From NCBI GenBank assembly GCA_001970955.1, contig MPUH01000118.1, positions 37,486 through 101,485 of the forward strand: a stretch of DNA of 64,000 nucleotides. The letters are read 5' to 3'. The stretch comes from Stentor coeruleus. Its lineage: Eukaryota > Ciliophora > Heterotrichea > Heterotrichida > Stentoridae. Positions 10,610 to 19,440 of this stretch are shown here, piece after piece. The notes under the pieces are model-generated. The model was not told where the DNA came from. It worked only from the letters and a program-made list of their open reading frames with translations, and ran no database searches. Position 1 is the first letter of the stretch. Each line of letters starts with the position of its first letter. The translations under genes and the position numbers were made by a program.

Positions 10610-10981
10610 CTAAATTATTAAGCAAACACTCTCATTTGAAGCACTAATCAAACAATTACTACACCACAATGATTTTTTAATTTCATCTCTTTCAAGTACC
10701 AAAGCTGGCTTTACTGTATAGTCAGTTTCTTCCTCTTTAGTTTTAAATTTACTTGAAATGTGTGGAGGTTTATTAAGTTGGATATTGAGGAGTATTTTAT
10801 CATCTTCCTCACCATTACCACTTGAGTAAAAAGAACCGTTCACTTCTCCAAAAGATGCTTCAAAGTCTGCTGATTCAAGAGACCGATCAGAGGCAAAGTC
10901 TTTATATGTAGTAAAATCTTGATTTTTATGCTCAGAATCTTTCTTTTTATCTGAGTTCATTCTTATATGATTCGAGTTCAT
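10610..10981 (-). CDS. CaaX-box small acidic protein, copy A
   Basis: A 123-aa frame with ATG at 10981. The central block (KNQDFTTYKDFASD ... SADFEASFGEVNGSFYSS) is acidic and Ser-rich. The C-terminus carries WCSNC and ends in CLII, a canonical CaaX prenylation signal with nearby Cys residues that could be palmitoylated, so membrane anchoring is expected. A same-length homologue at 59432-59803 on the other strand keeps the block, the WCSNC motif and the terminal CLII, which argues that both are real genes. No known family was recognised. Confidence 0.85.
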   Translation of the reverse strand: MNSNHIRMNSDKKKDSEHKNQDFTTYKDFASDRSLESADFEASFGEVNGSFYSSGNGEEDDKILLNIQLNKPPHISSKFKTKEEETDYTVKPALVLERDEIKKSLWCSNCLISASNESVCLII

Positions 10982-11219
10982 GTTATTTATTAAATATTAT
11001 TTATCTATGATAATAAATTAGTTCATAAAATTATAATGGTTTTTATATCAGAATTTAGTTTTGATTATTGATTTTATATTGGAATATAAGGTTTTATTTG
11101 TTGAAGATTGCAAATTGGGTTTATACAATATTTTAATTATTTAAGAAGATGAGAATAGTGTGGAAGATAATATATTGTTTATGCTGAAAAAGGAAATAAA
11201 GGCAAATTCTTATAACTAA

Positions 11220-12014
11220 CTAAAGATTAGTAGACGGTTCAAGCCATCTTTCAGTATGAAGGGTGTTAATCCTGAAGTTAGATGTATCAACTTCAAAACC
11301 TCTTACAACAGCGGATAGGATTTCAGGGTGATACACCCTACCTTCTTTCTCTAGTGTCAAGATGCAATTTTTAGTGTTTCTTCCAACATCAACAAAATTC
11401 TCGACTTGTATAAAAACATTATCATCAAGTTGACCTTGTTCATTAACAACCTTAGAATCAATGCCTTTTTCAGGAAGTAAAGTTTGTTTGTCTTGTGACA
11501 ATCTATGAATTTCATCAATAAAAATCCAAGTTTTCCATCTATATCCTGTAATATTCGAATGCTCTACTTTAAGAACTTTTCCTCCTCTTAAAAGACTAAG
11601 TCTATTAATATGGAATCTAAGGTTGTAATAGTGTTCAAAGTAAGGATAAATACCTAAGATTGCTCCCCATAAGAAAAATGTACTTGAATTCCAGAGCATT
11701 TGGAATGGGTTTTCTAAATACATGTATAAATTGAATGGGATAAGAAGTGTTGGAAGGCAATGAGGGTATGGGAAATAGACTGGATTATTTCTCCAGACTT
11801 CACTTTCGAAAAGGACAAGCTCGCCTGTACGGTTGAACTCAATTTGTTCTTTTGGTTTGAATAAGGTTGAGTCTTGAACGTAAACTTTTCGGTTCTGATG
11901 CATATACTTGGTAAACTCTTCGTTTGTAGGATTCCCTGGATATTGGTAATGCTCTTCATAGTAAGGTTTTACAGTACTGAACAACCTTGTCAAAGTCCTT
12001 GCTTGACGTAACAT
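11220..12014 (-). CDS. Mitochondrial membrane protein with two transmembrane segments
   Basis: The first ATG of the frame is at 12014 (the frame itself extends four codons upstream to a GTG), giving 264 aa. The N-terminus MLRQARTLTRLFSTVKP is Arg/Leu/Ser/Thr-rich without acidic residues, a typical mitochondrial presequence. Two hydrophobic segments at about 90-132 (TLLIPFNLYMYL and FFLWGAILGIYPYF) form a hairpin, followed by a hydrophilic C-terminal domain with several strands. The layout resembles TMEM70/TMEM186/TMEM223-type inner-membrane assembly proteins, but no motif proves this. It lies between the CaaX and MGC genes in the left arm; no counterpart is seen in the right arm. Confidence 0.75.
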   Translation of the reverse strand: MLRQARTLTRLFSTVKPYYEEHYQYPGNPTNEEFTKYMHQNRKVYVQDSTLFKPKEQIEFNRTGELVLFESEVWRNNPVYFPYPHCLPTLLIPFNLYMYLENPFQMLWNSSTFFLWGAILGIYPYFEHYYNLRFHINRLSLLRGGKVLKVEHSNITGYRWKTWIFIDEIHRLSQDKQTLLPEKGIDSKVVNEQGQLDDNVFIQVENFVDVGRNTKNCILTLEKEGRVYHPEILSAVVRGFEVDTSNFRINTLHTERWLEPSTNL

Positions 12015-12037
12015 ATTATTATCCACTATTTTCTTAG

Positions 12038-12193
12038 GGAGGTATTAGATTAGAAGATTATGATTTCGTTAAGCAATTAAAGGAAAAGATTCTTGATTTA
12101 TATACTCTTAAAAAGTACTTATTTATTCAAGAAAATATAATTATTTACCATTCTGATAAGGATGAAGAAGTCTATGACATGACAGAAAAGTAA
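12038..12193 (+). pseudogene. Orphan coding-like fragment
   Basis: A 51-codon open stretch without a start codon, preceded by TAG (12035-12037) and ended by TAA (12191-12193). It encodes Glu/Lys/Asp/Leu-rich helical sequence (LEDYDFVKQLKEKILDLYTL). Composition looks coding rather than random AT DNA. It abuts the 5' end of the oppositely oriented mitochondrial protein gene, so it could be the truncated 3' end of a lost gene. Low confidence. Confidence 0.25.
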
Positions 12194-12559
12194 ATAAATA
12201 ATCTTAGTAGTGTATACGAACAGTGATTATATGCGATGCAAATAAAACTTGTATAAGCCAACATATGAGTTGAATACTTTAGGGAAATTCTAGGCTTAAA
12301 AGTATTTAACTAATAGTGTGATCATTTTTCTATAAAATTTCATCACCCACCCTTTGATTTTTAAAATCGTATTACTGTGTATTTTTATTATCTGAAATAA
12401 AAAGTCCATAACTCTTATCATCCCTCCTAAAATCATAAACTACTTAATAAACTTTTATACATTTAAAAATGAAAACTACCACAAAATTACACACAACTTT
12501 CCAATTATGTGCCATACCCAAAGCAAACTTTCTATGAATTTTTAAAATAAGATTAAAAT

Positions 12560-13210
12560 TTAAAAAGGCTGGATATGATAAACTTTATCAAAAAGTCTGT
12601 TTTTAGTTTTTTCCAATCCAAGTGGATACGTATCAAAATTATCAGCATCCAAAATCATATACAAATTATTTTCAAGTTTATTTTTCTCAACAATAGTCTG
12701 CTGAAATGTTAAAATATTCATTTTTGTTCTAGTTTTACCATACTTCAATATATTTTCTAGTTCATTATATCCTTGTTGTATATAGCATCCTTTTATTCTC
12801 TTCATATACTTTTTCATAATATCCTCAATGCTTATTTTGTTTTCAATATATTCTTTATTTATTAACTCAAGCTTAAGGTTGTGAAGGAAAAATATAGAAT
12901 TCAAATTATTAAAATACCGAAAATATCCTTCTTTAGCTTTGCATTTTAATAAATAAAAGGTAAGTTTATGTTGATTTATACTAGATAAATTACCATGTTT
13001 GTCTGCATAAATACTCATAAAATTATGCTTAGCTTTATTTATTTTAAGCTTGAACATAGTATTGAACTGAAATATATCTAAAGGTTTTTCACTATTTATT
13101 GAAGAAAAAATATCATCTTCAAAATCAGAGTCTAGATCAAAATGTGAGTTTTTTATAGTAACACTAAGAGAATACAAACAACCTGATCTTCGAATATTTG
13201 CACAACCCAT
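12560..13210 (-). CDS. MGC-type (dual-acylation) hypothetical protein, copy A, intact
   Basis: A 216-aa frame with ATG at 13210. The N-terminus MGCANIRRSGC fits N-myristoylation at Gly2 with palmitoylation at Cys3, so it is probably membrane-tethered. The body is helical and basic (KCKAKEGYFRYFNNLNSIFF, about 88-107) with a conserved C-terminal block (KTRTKMNILTFQQTIVEKN ... FDKVYHIQPF). A second copy at 57775-58421 on the opposite strand is broken. No known domain was recognised, so it may be a lineage-specific family. Confidence 0.8.
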   Translation of the reverse strand: MGCANIRRSGCLYSLSVTIKNSHFDLDSDFEDDIFSSINSEKPLDIFQFNTMFKLKINKAKHNFMSIYADKHGNLSSINQHKLTFYLLKCKAKEGYFRYFNNLNSIFFLHNLKLELINKEYIENKISIEDIMKKYMKRIKGCYIQQGYNELENILKYGKTRTKMNILTFQQTIVEKNKLENNLYMILDADNFDTYPLGLEKTKNRLFDKVYHIQPF

Positions 13211-13242
13211 GATTGTAAAATGTATAAAGATACTTTAAAAGA

Positions 13243-13449
13243 TTTTTATTAGAATAACTTATATTAAAAAGATATGAATTTTTATATATAGATTAGTATT
13301 AGTATTAGTTAGGAATTATCGCTTGACTATTGTCCAGCCCTTGTTAATTTATATATAGATATAAACCTAAAGTATTTTTATTAGAATAACTTATATTACG
13401 CAGATAAGAAGTTACAATATCGATATTTTTATTAGAATAACTTATATTA
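13243..13449. repeat. Three copies of a 24-nt repeat; last two form a 51-nt tandem unit
   Basis: TTTTTATTAGAATAACTTAT and the next four bases occur at 13243-13266, 13375-13398 and 13426-13449. The second and third start 51 nt apart, and the intervening sequence is also similar (GTTACAATATCGATA versus GTTATAATATCAATA), so this is an imperfect tandem duplication upstream of the MGC gene. The dispersed element copy 2 sits between the first and second copies. Confidence 0.75.
13281..13358 (-). mobile_element. Short dispersed element, copy 2, with flanking direct repeats
   Basis: The core 13292-13342 is the inverted counterpart of 5149-5199 with a single difference in 51 nt, including the same three ACTAAT units. 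It is bounded by an 11-nt direct repeat TTTATATATAG (13281-13291 and 13348-13358) that differs from the repeat flanking copy 1. It lies just upstream of the MGC copy A gene. AT-rich context makes the flanking repeat less compelling here than at copy 1. Confidence 0.5.
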
Positions 13450-13559
13450 TATAGCTGGGAGGTTATAATATCAATAGTTTTATATATACTTATATACTAA
13501 TATATATATCTTTTTAATATAATCTCTCATACTAAAATAATTTGTAAATACATTACCTT

Positions 13560-14426
13560 TTAATTATCATTAGAACTAGAATAAGACACATTATCAAAAA
13601 TCAAGTCATCATCCATTACAAACTTTGAGTTTCTATTAAAAATAACCCTTCTCCGTATATTTTCCACAGCCGGTGCAACATTCACCTTCTCCTTCGCCGT
13701 ATCAAAACTATTCAACGCAGTTTCAAAAATAGGCTTCTCCTCATTTATCATCTTAAAATCCTTACTCTTATCCTCACTTAATCCTCCAGTATATTCCATA
13801 AGTCCAATCGGAGAAAATAACATTTTCGAACTATCTTTCAAAACCCTATTCAGTGTTTCTGACAAAAAAGGTATCGAACTTTTGCTTTTCTCATGATAAA
13901 CCATGGAATTTTTACTTTTTTCCTCATTTTCCAATAAAGATTTACTTATATCATAACGATTTAACATAGGTTTACTTTTTCCATCACGATGAAGCATAGT
14001 CATTTGTTTTTTTTCCTGTTTATAATATCCAGGATTTGATCCTCTTCTTGATTTGATTTGGCTTTGATGATATTCAGTTGCTTTAATAGTTTTTCTTAGA
14101 AAACTTTTGCCTTTATAATTTTTATCATCGAAAAGCCTAGAAAATTTAAAGTCAGCTTTTTCTTCTGAGATTTTTAGTGGAGGACGTGGACTCATTACTA
14201 TATCTGCTGCTGTTGGAGAATATGATGGGTATTGAAAAGTTCCTCCTGATGGTAAAAATACTTGTATTGGGTTGTTTATTGTTATTTTTGATGATGCTCG
14301 GAGTTTGAAGTAGAGTTTTAGTTTGTTGCTTATAGACTCTTTTGAGATGAATTTAGGAACTTTTTTGTTGTATTTTATTGGGGGGAGAGATGAAACTTGA
14401 CGACTTTTGGTTTTCAGATTGTCCAT
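13560..14426 (-). CDS. Basic, largely disordered hypothetical protein
   Basis: A 288-aa frame with ATG at 14426. The sequence is Lys/Ser-rich with recurring KSK and RR motifs. A short structured patch at about 50-80 (VFLPSGGTFQYPSYSPTAAD) is followed by MSPRPPLKIS. The C-terminus is acidic and Ser/Asn-rich. No domain was recognised, and the composition fits a phosphorylated cytoskeleton-associated protein. It ends 349 nt upstream of the MGC gene on the same strand. Confidence 0.7.
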   Translation of the reverse strand: MDNLKTKSRQVSSLPPIKYNKKVPKFISKESISNKLKLYFKLRASSKITINNPIQVFLPSGGTFQYPSYSPTAADIVMSPRPPLKISEEKADFKFSRLFDDKNYKGKSFLRKTIKATEYHQSQIKSRRGSNPGYYKQEKKQMTMLHRDGKSKPMLNRYDISKSLLENEEKSKNSMVYHEKSKSSIPFLSETLNRVLKDSSKMLFSPIGLMEYTGGLSEDKSKDFKMINEEKPIFETALNSFDTAKEKVNVAPAVENIRRRVIFNRNSKFVMDDDLIFDNVSYSSSNDN

Positions 14427-15007
14427 TTAATTACTAGTTTTTTCGTAATTAGGAGAATTTTTGGCCTTTGTTGGTTGGCTTTTTGGGAATATGGAAAATA
14501 GTGATTTGTTGAGAAATACTTGATTTGCAGTGGATTTTTGTTGGTTTGGAGATATAAAAATGATGAGATTTTTTATTGGTTTTTAGGTAGAGTTATACAA
14601 ATAGCAATATAATGCCTAACCCAAAAGTTAAATAAACATACTCTAAAGCTAATATTTAATTATCAAAATATCACCTTCCATTCAAATTTCACATCGATAA
14701 ATATTATACATAATATAAACCAAACATATCTTTAATAATTCCATAATAATAACAATATAAGCCTTTATTACAATAAAATCGCAAATACTAATAAAAAAAC
14801 CAACGTAAAACCAAAACAAATTCTTCCCATCTAATCTGCAATAGAAAAAAAATCCCTTTTCATTATTTTACTTTACAAAATCAATAAACCAAACAAAATT
14901 GCTTTAAAATCATAATAATTTCATCAAAAAACCTTTCAAGTTGAATAAAATCTTATTCTGAAATTGTATCCTACCTTATAATTAGTTTACCCAATATGCT
15001 ATAATAA
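14427..15007. other. Divergent promoter region
   Basis: AT-rich spacer between two divergent genes, the basic protein (-) and ribosomal protein L29 (+), so it should hold both promoters. No discrete element could be identified. Confidence 0.4.
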
Positions 15008-15187
15008 ATGGCAAAGAGCAAGAACCATACAAGCCACAACCAGAACAGGAAGAACCACAGAAATGGGATCAAAAAGCCCAATAAACAGAGGTACGAGTCC
15101 TTGAAAGGATGTGACTTGAAGTACAGGAAGAATAGAAGGTTCGCTCAACTTCACGATCCTAATATCAAGAAGCACGTATTAGCATAA
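15008..15187 (+). CDS. RPL29: 60S ribosomal protein L29 (eL29)
   Basis: A short intronless frame from ATG 15008 to TAA 15185-15187 encodes 59 residues beginning [20 protein letters not shown] and continuing IKKP[10 protein letters not shown], the diagnostic N-terminal signature of eukaryotic L29. It is a small, very basic component of the large ribosomal subunit. Length is close to the minimal fungal form. Codons are clearly more GC-rich at third positions (AAG, AAC, CAC, AGG) than in neighbouring genes, as expected for strong expression. Confidence 0.97.
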   Translation: MAKSKNHTSHNQNRKNHRNGIKKPNKQRYESLKGCDLKYRKNRRFAQLHDPNIKKHVLA

Positions 15188-15736
15188 GTAATCATTCTTA
15201 GAAGATTTCACTTATTCTTTTGTTATATGTATATATAATCTTGTATATCTTATATTATTTGTGGAAGTTTACTTAGAAATAAGAATTACTCCTTTTTGGT
15301 ATGCTATAAGGAAAAAAGAAGAGGTTTTATGAGGTTTTTGATGGTGTTAAGTTCATGAGACTTGGTGATTTGGTGGGTTTTTTTGTCTTTTGATAGAATT
15401 CAACTTTGGGATTTTGATATTTGTAAGTGGATGGAAGATTTTTTATGATGGAAAGGTGGAAAAAAAATTTGATGCTAAGATTTGTTGATAGGAAAAGGAT
15501 TTATGCTATTTTGTATTAGGCAAAATGCATTGGGTAGGTTTATTATGTGTGTTTGTGTGTTTATATATAACTATTAGTTGAAATAAAACCATACCCGAAT
15601 TCCTATAACAATCACTCTCAATCCTTTCATCATTCTTAAACTATCAAAGCAACATAAAAACTCACATTTTCAACAGTTTTTACCCTTACATATTATCAAC
15701 CCATTATAACTGAACATTTCCTATTTTTATATAATA
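15188..15736. other. Intergenic, nothing recognised
   Basis: AT-rich spacer between L29 and the coiled-coil gene. The last 150 nt before ATG 15737 are C/T/A-rich, like several gene leaders here. Confidence 0.4.
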
Positions 15737-16321
15737 ATGCTGACTAAACCAAACAAATACACAAAAGGAAACTCTCCTCTACACAGAAGCTTGACTCCAA
15801 CTTTACTAATCGAAAGCCCAAAAATGACCCTTGCGAACTACAAACTTATGATCAAAAAGTCCAAAGAAAAACCTAAAGTTATCAAACAATCAGGTCTTGC
15901 AACAACAAGTAATCAAGTTGTTACGTCTTTACTTGATTCTGTTATTAGTACCGACACATGTATTTTTCCAACTCCATTAAAACAAGATACAAATGAAGTT
16001 GAAGAGCTTAGATATCAGCTACAAGAAATGCAGAGATTTACGAAAAATGCTCTTGAAGTACAAAGAATGTATTTTGAGGAAATAATTGCAGGACTTGAAC
16101 AGGAAATTAAAGAAGATAAAGAGTATTTTAATAAAGAAATGAGTTTAATTCGTGAAGAGATCATTGGGCTAAAGGAAGAAAAAAGCGATTTGAGTACGAT
16201 ATTACCTGAGAACCAGAGCTCTTGGGATTTGAAAACTCAGTATTTTAAGAACCAGGAGTTTATTTCTGTACTAGAAAGACAAAATCAGATGCTTTATGAA
16301 AAAATCATAAAAAATAACTAA
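15737..16321 (+). CDS. Coiled-coil hypothetical protein
   Basis: A 194-aa frame with ATG at 15737. Residues 1-80 are Lys/Ser/Pro/Thr-rich. From about 90 to 190 the sequence has heptad-like spacing (VEELRYQLQEMQRFTKNALE ... IIAGLEQEIKEDKEYFNKEM), predicting a coiled coil with a break at about 150-165. Probably a cytoskeletal or centrosomal scaffold component. No family identified. Confidence 0.72.
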   Translation: MLTKPNKYTKGNSPLHRSLTPTLLIESPKMTLANYKLMIKKSKEKPKVIKQSGLATTSNQVVTSLLDSVISTDTCIFPTPLKQDTNEVEELRYQLQEMQRFTKNALEVQRMYFEEIIAGLEQEIKEDKEYFNKEMSLIREEIIGLKEEKSDLSTILPENQSSWDLKTQYFKNQEFISVLERQNQMLYEKIIKNN

Positions 16322-17107
16322 TTATCTAATTAGCTTGTGTGGAATGATGATTTATACATTTAAACTAGAAATTTATATGTCTTATAAATAGTTTAATTAT
16401 GAATATTAAATGAACCTACTGTAAAAGAAGAAGTATTTTTATATAATCTAATCATTAAATTAGCATAACTTACTTAAAAGCCTTTAAATTTTATTCTTAA
16501 AAAATCAAGTACTTAAATTTTGATATTATTCTCTTTATACATTCTATTCATGTTCAAATGTTTTAGGTAAATTTTATTCAAAAGTTAAAGTTAAAGCATA
16601 TATAAAATAATCTAAACTTGAAATAATCTCCATTAAAAATAACTAAACTTTCCTTAAAAGTAAATTTATTTTTCCTAGATTAGACGAATATTTTAAGTAT
16701 TATTATCCATAATCTAAAATTTTTTTACCAAGATACATAAATCTAGATACTTCTTAAGAACCCCTATCACACATAAAAATTCCTAATCACTTAAGCAGAT
16801 ACTTCTGACTCCACCAAATCCAACATATAAATATATCTGTAAACACACTAAATCAACTTCATTAGCCTTATTATTTTCTACCCTTCTCTGAAATCTCTCT
16901 TAAAAAAATCCTTTTCATATCATTCACTCTTCCAAACATTTCACTCCTCTCATAATTCCTAATAAGCCATCCTCCATTTAGAACTACAATATTTCAATCA
17001 ATCATTTAATCTAACACCCTAACACCCACCATAAACCTCATATTACCCTTAACAACACTTCACATAAATTCATTAGTTCAGCAAGTTCTAATCATGGTTG
17101 ATAATAA
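16322..17107. other. Intergenic with C/A/T-rich leader and a short upstream frame
   Basis: No gene was found. The last 250 nt are pyrimidine-rich and almost free of G, probably promoter and leader of the RGG-box gene. An upstream ATG at 17094 opens a 23-codon frame that overlaps the main start in a different frame. Confidence 0.4.
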
Positions 17108-17977
17108 ATGGCCCGAGCAGGCAATATATTTACTCTTCTTGAAGATGATGAGCAGGATGAAGTAGCTCTCGTTAAAGTTGCTAAAGTATCAAAGCCTGCC
17201 AAAGTTGCCCAAGGCGTATCAGCTTCTTCTCATTCAAAACCAATTGAATCAAAAAAAGTTCAAGAAAAAAATGAAGGCCAGAAGGAAAAGCCCAGCAACA
17301 AAAAACCTGTAGCTGACCATTCAGTTCCAGAAGGTCAAAAGGAAGCTAGAAACACAAAAAAAGATGATAAACCCTTCAAAAATGATCGCAAGTCTCATAC
17401 AGGTCGAGGCAGAGAAATATCTAAAGAAGGTGTAGTTTCACATGGAAGGGCAAATCATGAACAAGAAACAAAAGTAGAACCAGAAGCTGCATGGACAACT
17501 GATGAAAAAAAAGAAACAAAAGATAATGAACCAGAGGAAACTAAAGAAGAAGGACAAAAAGATGAAACCCCAGCTCAAACTGAACCTCCAAAACCTGATT
17601 TTATAACTTTTTCTGAATTTCATGAACCTAAAGCTCAAGAAATATCAGAAGAAGAAGATAAAGATGAGAAAAAAGAAAAACAAGTTGAAAAAGAAAGTTA
17701 TTTGAACTTTAAAATAGGTGTTGAAAGAAGAGGTAGAGGGGGTAGAGGAGGAAGAGGAGGAAGAGATAGAGGTGGAAGAGGTGAAGGAAGAACTGAAGGA
17801 AGAGGTGAAGGAAGAGGTGGAAGAGGAGAAAGAAGAGGTGGAAGAGGTGAGGGAAGAGGTGGAAGAAGTGGAAGAGGTGATAAGAATGATGGAGAAAAAA
17901 GAGGATATGATCAAAAGAAAAGTGAACAAAAAGTCCCTAATCCACTTGATATGAACGACTTCCCTAGTTTAGGATAA
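17108..17977 (+). CDS. RGG-box mRNA/ribosome-binding protein (SERBP1/Stm1/HABP4-like)
   Basis: A 289-aa frame with ATG at 17108. The N-terminus NIFTLLEDDEQDE, a long Lys/Glu/Pro-rich disordered middle, a patch FITFSEFHEP (about 165-175) and an Arg/Gly block (about 205-260, many RGG and RGR units), ending PLDMNDFPSLG, follow the order of HABP4/PAI-RBP1 and yeast Stm1 proteins. Those bind mRNA and the ribosome and clamp inactive 80S particles. The RGG run is encoded by GGA/AGA repeats, which produces a long spurious frame on each strand. It ends 60 nt from the convergent RING gene. Confidence 0.8.
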   Translation: MARAGNIFTLLEDDEQDEVALVKVAKVSKPAKVAQGVSASSHSKPIESKKVQEKNEGQKEKPSNKKPVADHSVPEGQKEARNTKKDDKPFKNDRKSHTGRGREISKEGVVSHGRANHEQETKVEPEAAWTTDEKKETKDNEPEETKEEGQKDETPAQTEPPKPDFITFSEFHEPKAQEISEEEDKDEKKEKQVEKESYLNFKIGVERRGRGGRGGRGGRDRGGRGEGRTEGRGEGRGGRGERRGGRGEGRGGRSGRGDKNDGEKRGYDQKKSEQKVPNPLDMNDFPSLG

Positions 17978-18037
17978 TTAATAATGGGCACTTGTGTTCA
18001 AAAAAATACGATAAAGAAACTAATAAATTATTTCATA

Positions 18038-19252
18038 TTATCTACCTCCTAAAGGAATGAATATTTTCCTACACATTGGGCATTTTCTATCAATACTTTT
18101 AGTCATACATTTCCAAACACATTCAGTATGAAGAGCATGTCCGCAATTAAGCCTACAACATTTTTCAGAATTAAGTAAATCCCAACAAATACAACATTTT
18201 TCATCACCCAATAGGGTGATTTCATTTTTAGGAATATCAGGAAACATATCTTTAAATTGTTTTATTGAATCTTTAAATTGGAAATATTGTTTGATTTGCT
18301 TTGAGATTATTGAAAAATGCCCTTGGAGTTTTACTAATATAACAAATTCTAATGGATTTAAACTAGTCATCCCACCATTTGAGAATTCTAGATGTAGCCA
18401 TTTAGATATTATAAGAGCAGAGTCGAATATTTCGAGGAATTTATCAACAAGTGCAGGGATTTTGTTTTGTAAGCATATGGTATAATATGATTGGGTTAAN
18501 GGGATTTTGTTTTGTAAGCATATGGTATAATATGATTGGGTTAAGAGTTTTAATATTAATAAGGAGTCAAAGTTGAGAAGTAAAGTATTCCAGAAACCAA
18601 TACCGGAGAATACTTTTAGGTTAAATAGCAAGATAGAAATGGTTAAAAATATCAGCATGTATATAAAGTGACTTNAGAGTTTTAATATTAATAAGGAGTC
18701 AAAGTTGAGAAGTAAAGTATTCCAGAAACCAATACCGGAAAATACTTTTAGGTTAAGTAGCAAGATAGAAATGGTTAAAAATATCAGCATGTATATAAAG
18801 TGACTCAGGTTTTTCAGATTGTTTTCGCTAATTCGCAAATTGATTATCAAACACATACCTTTTATACATGCATAATTAGAATACACAATCGCCCACAGCA
18901 ACCCTTCAATCGAATTAGGATTTGAGCATCTTAAAATTATAAGGACCACCTGCAATATCGAGTTGTCTGTTAAGAACCCTTTAATTACATTACGTTTATC
19001 AGATAAAGTTAGATTACCCAAGAAAATATAAGTGATAATATGTGATACAAATATTGTCAATGAAAAAATCGAACAGAATAGACTAAATGCAACAAAAATA
19101 CAAAAAGGACTTGAGCTTAGTTGTTTTAGCACATGAATAAGACCACTTTTTAAAAGTACTGGAATGATCAAAAATATCCAAGCGATAATATTCAAAAACA
19201 CTAAACCATAAAAAACAATCCCTACATTGAATTTTCTTTTGAATGTTTCCAT
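18038..19252 (-). CDS. Multi-pass membrane RING-H2 E3 ubiquitin ligase (HRD1/gp78-like), split by assembly gaps
   Basis: First ATG of the frame is at 19252 (METFKRKF). Several hydrophobic segments cover the first two thirds, and the C-terminus is a RING-H2 finger: CCICWDLL, C-x-x-NCGHALHTEC and CPMCRK, with spacing C-x2-C, C-x-H-x2-H-x2-C, C-x2-C. This layout resembles the ERAD ligases HRD1/synoviolin and AMFR, so substrate ubiquitination at the ER is likely. Two single-N gaps (18500, 18675) interrupt it, each flanked by a repeated stretch. Removing one copy of each keeps one frame and gives roughly 345 aa, so the gene is probably intact in the organism. Confidence 0.8.
   Translation of the reverse strand: METFKRKFNVGIVFYGLVFLNIIAWIFLIIPVLLKSGLIHVLKQLSSSPFCIFVAFSLFCSIFSLTIFVSHIITYIFLGNLTLSDKRNVIKGFLTDNSILQVVLIILRCSNPNSIEGLLWAIVYSNYACIKGMCLIINLRISENNLKNLSHFIYMLIFLTISILLLNLKVFSGIGFWNTLLLNFDSLLILKLXSHFIYMLIFLTISILLFNLKVFSGIGFWNTLLLNFDSLLILKLLTQSYYTICLQNKIXLTQSYYTICLQNKIPALVDKFLEIFDSALIISKWLHLEFSNGGMTSLNPLEFVILVKLQGHFSIISKQIKQYFQFKDSIKQFKDMFPDIPKNEITLLGDEKCCICWDLLNSEKCCRLNCGHALHTECVWKCMTKSIDRKCPMCRKIFIPLGGR
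18456..18544. repeat. 44-nt direct repeat flanking gap N at 18500 (assembly overlap)
   Basis: 18456-18499 and 18501-18544 are the same 44-nt sequence separated by one N. This looks like two contig ends that overlap but were scaffolded rather than merged. Confidence 0.9.
18544..18806. repeat. 131-nt direct repeat flanking gap N at 18675 (assembly overlap)
   Basis: 18544-18674 and 18676-18806 are near-identical copies on either side of a single N, differing at a few positions (for example GGAGAATAC versus GGAAAATAC). The mismatches may reflect two alleles or errors at contig ends. Confidence 0.9.
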
Positions 19253-19440
19253 TTGTATATAATAAATATAATTCACCAGGAAAATAATTTCATTACATAA
19301 ACATAAAATTATATCCTAACCTATTTCTTATCTAAAAAAAACTTTTTATCATCAAATGATATAAATAACACAAGAATCTTAGTATTTATACTATAAAATT
19401 ATCATATAAAAGTATCTAAAAATGTTAAATAAATACTAAA

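Noticed and set aside
17645-17954. Long Ser/Phe-rich (-) and Glu/Val-rich (+) frames in the RGG region
   Set aside because: Both are produced by the GGA/AGA repeat of the RGG box read in other frames; the RGG frame has the family-like ends.
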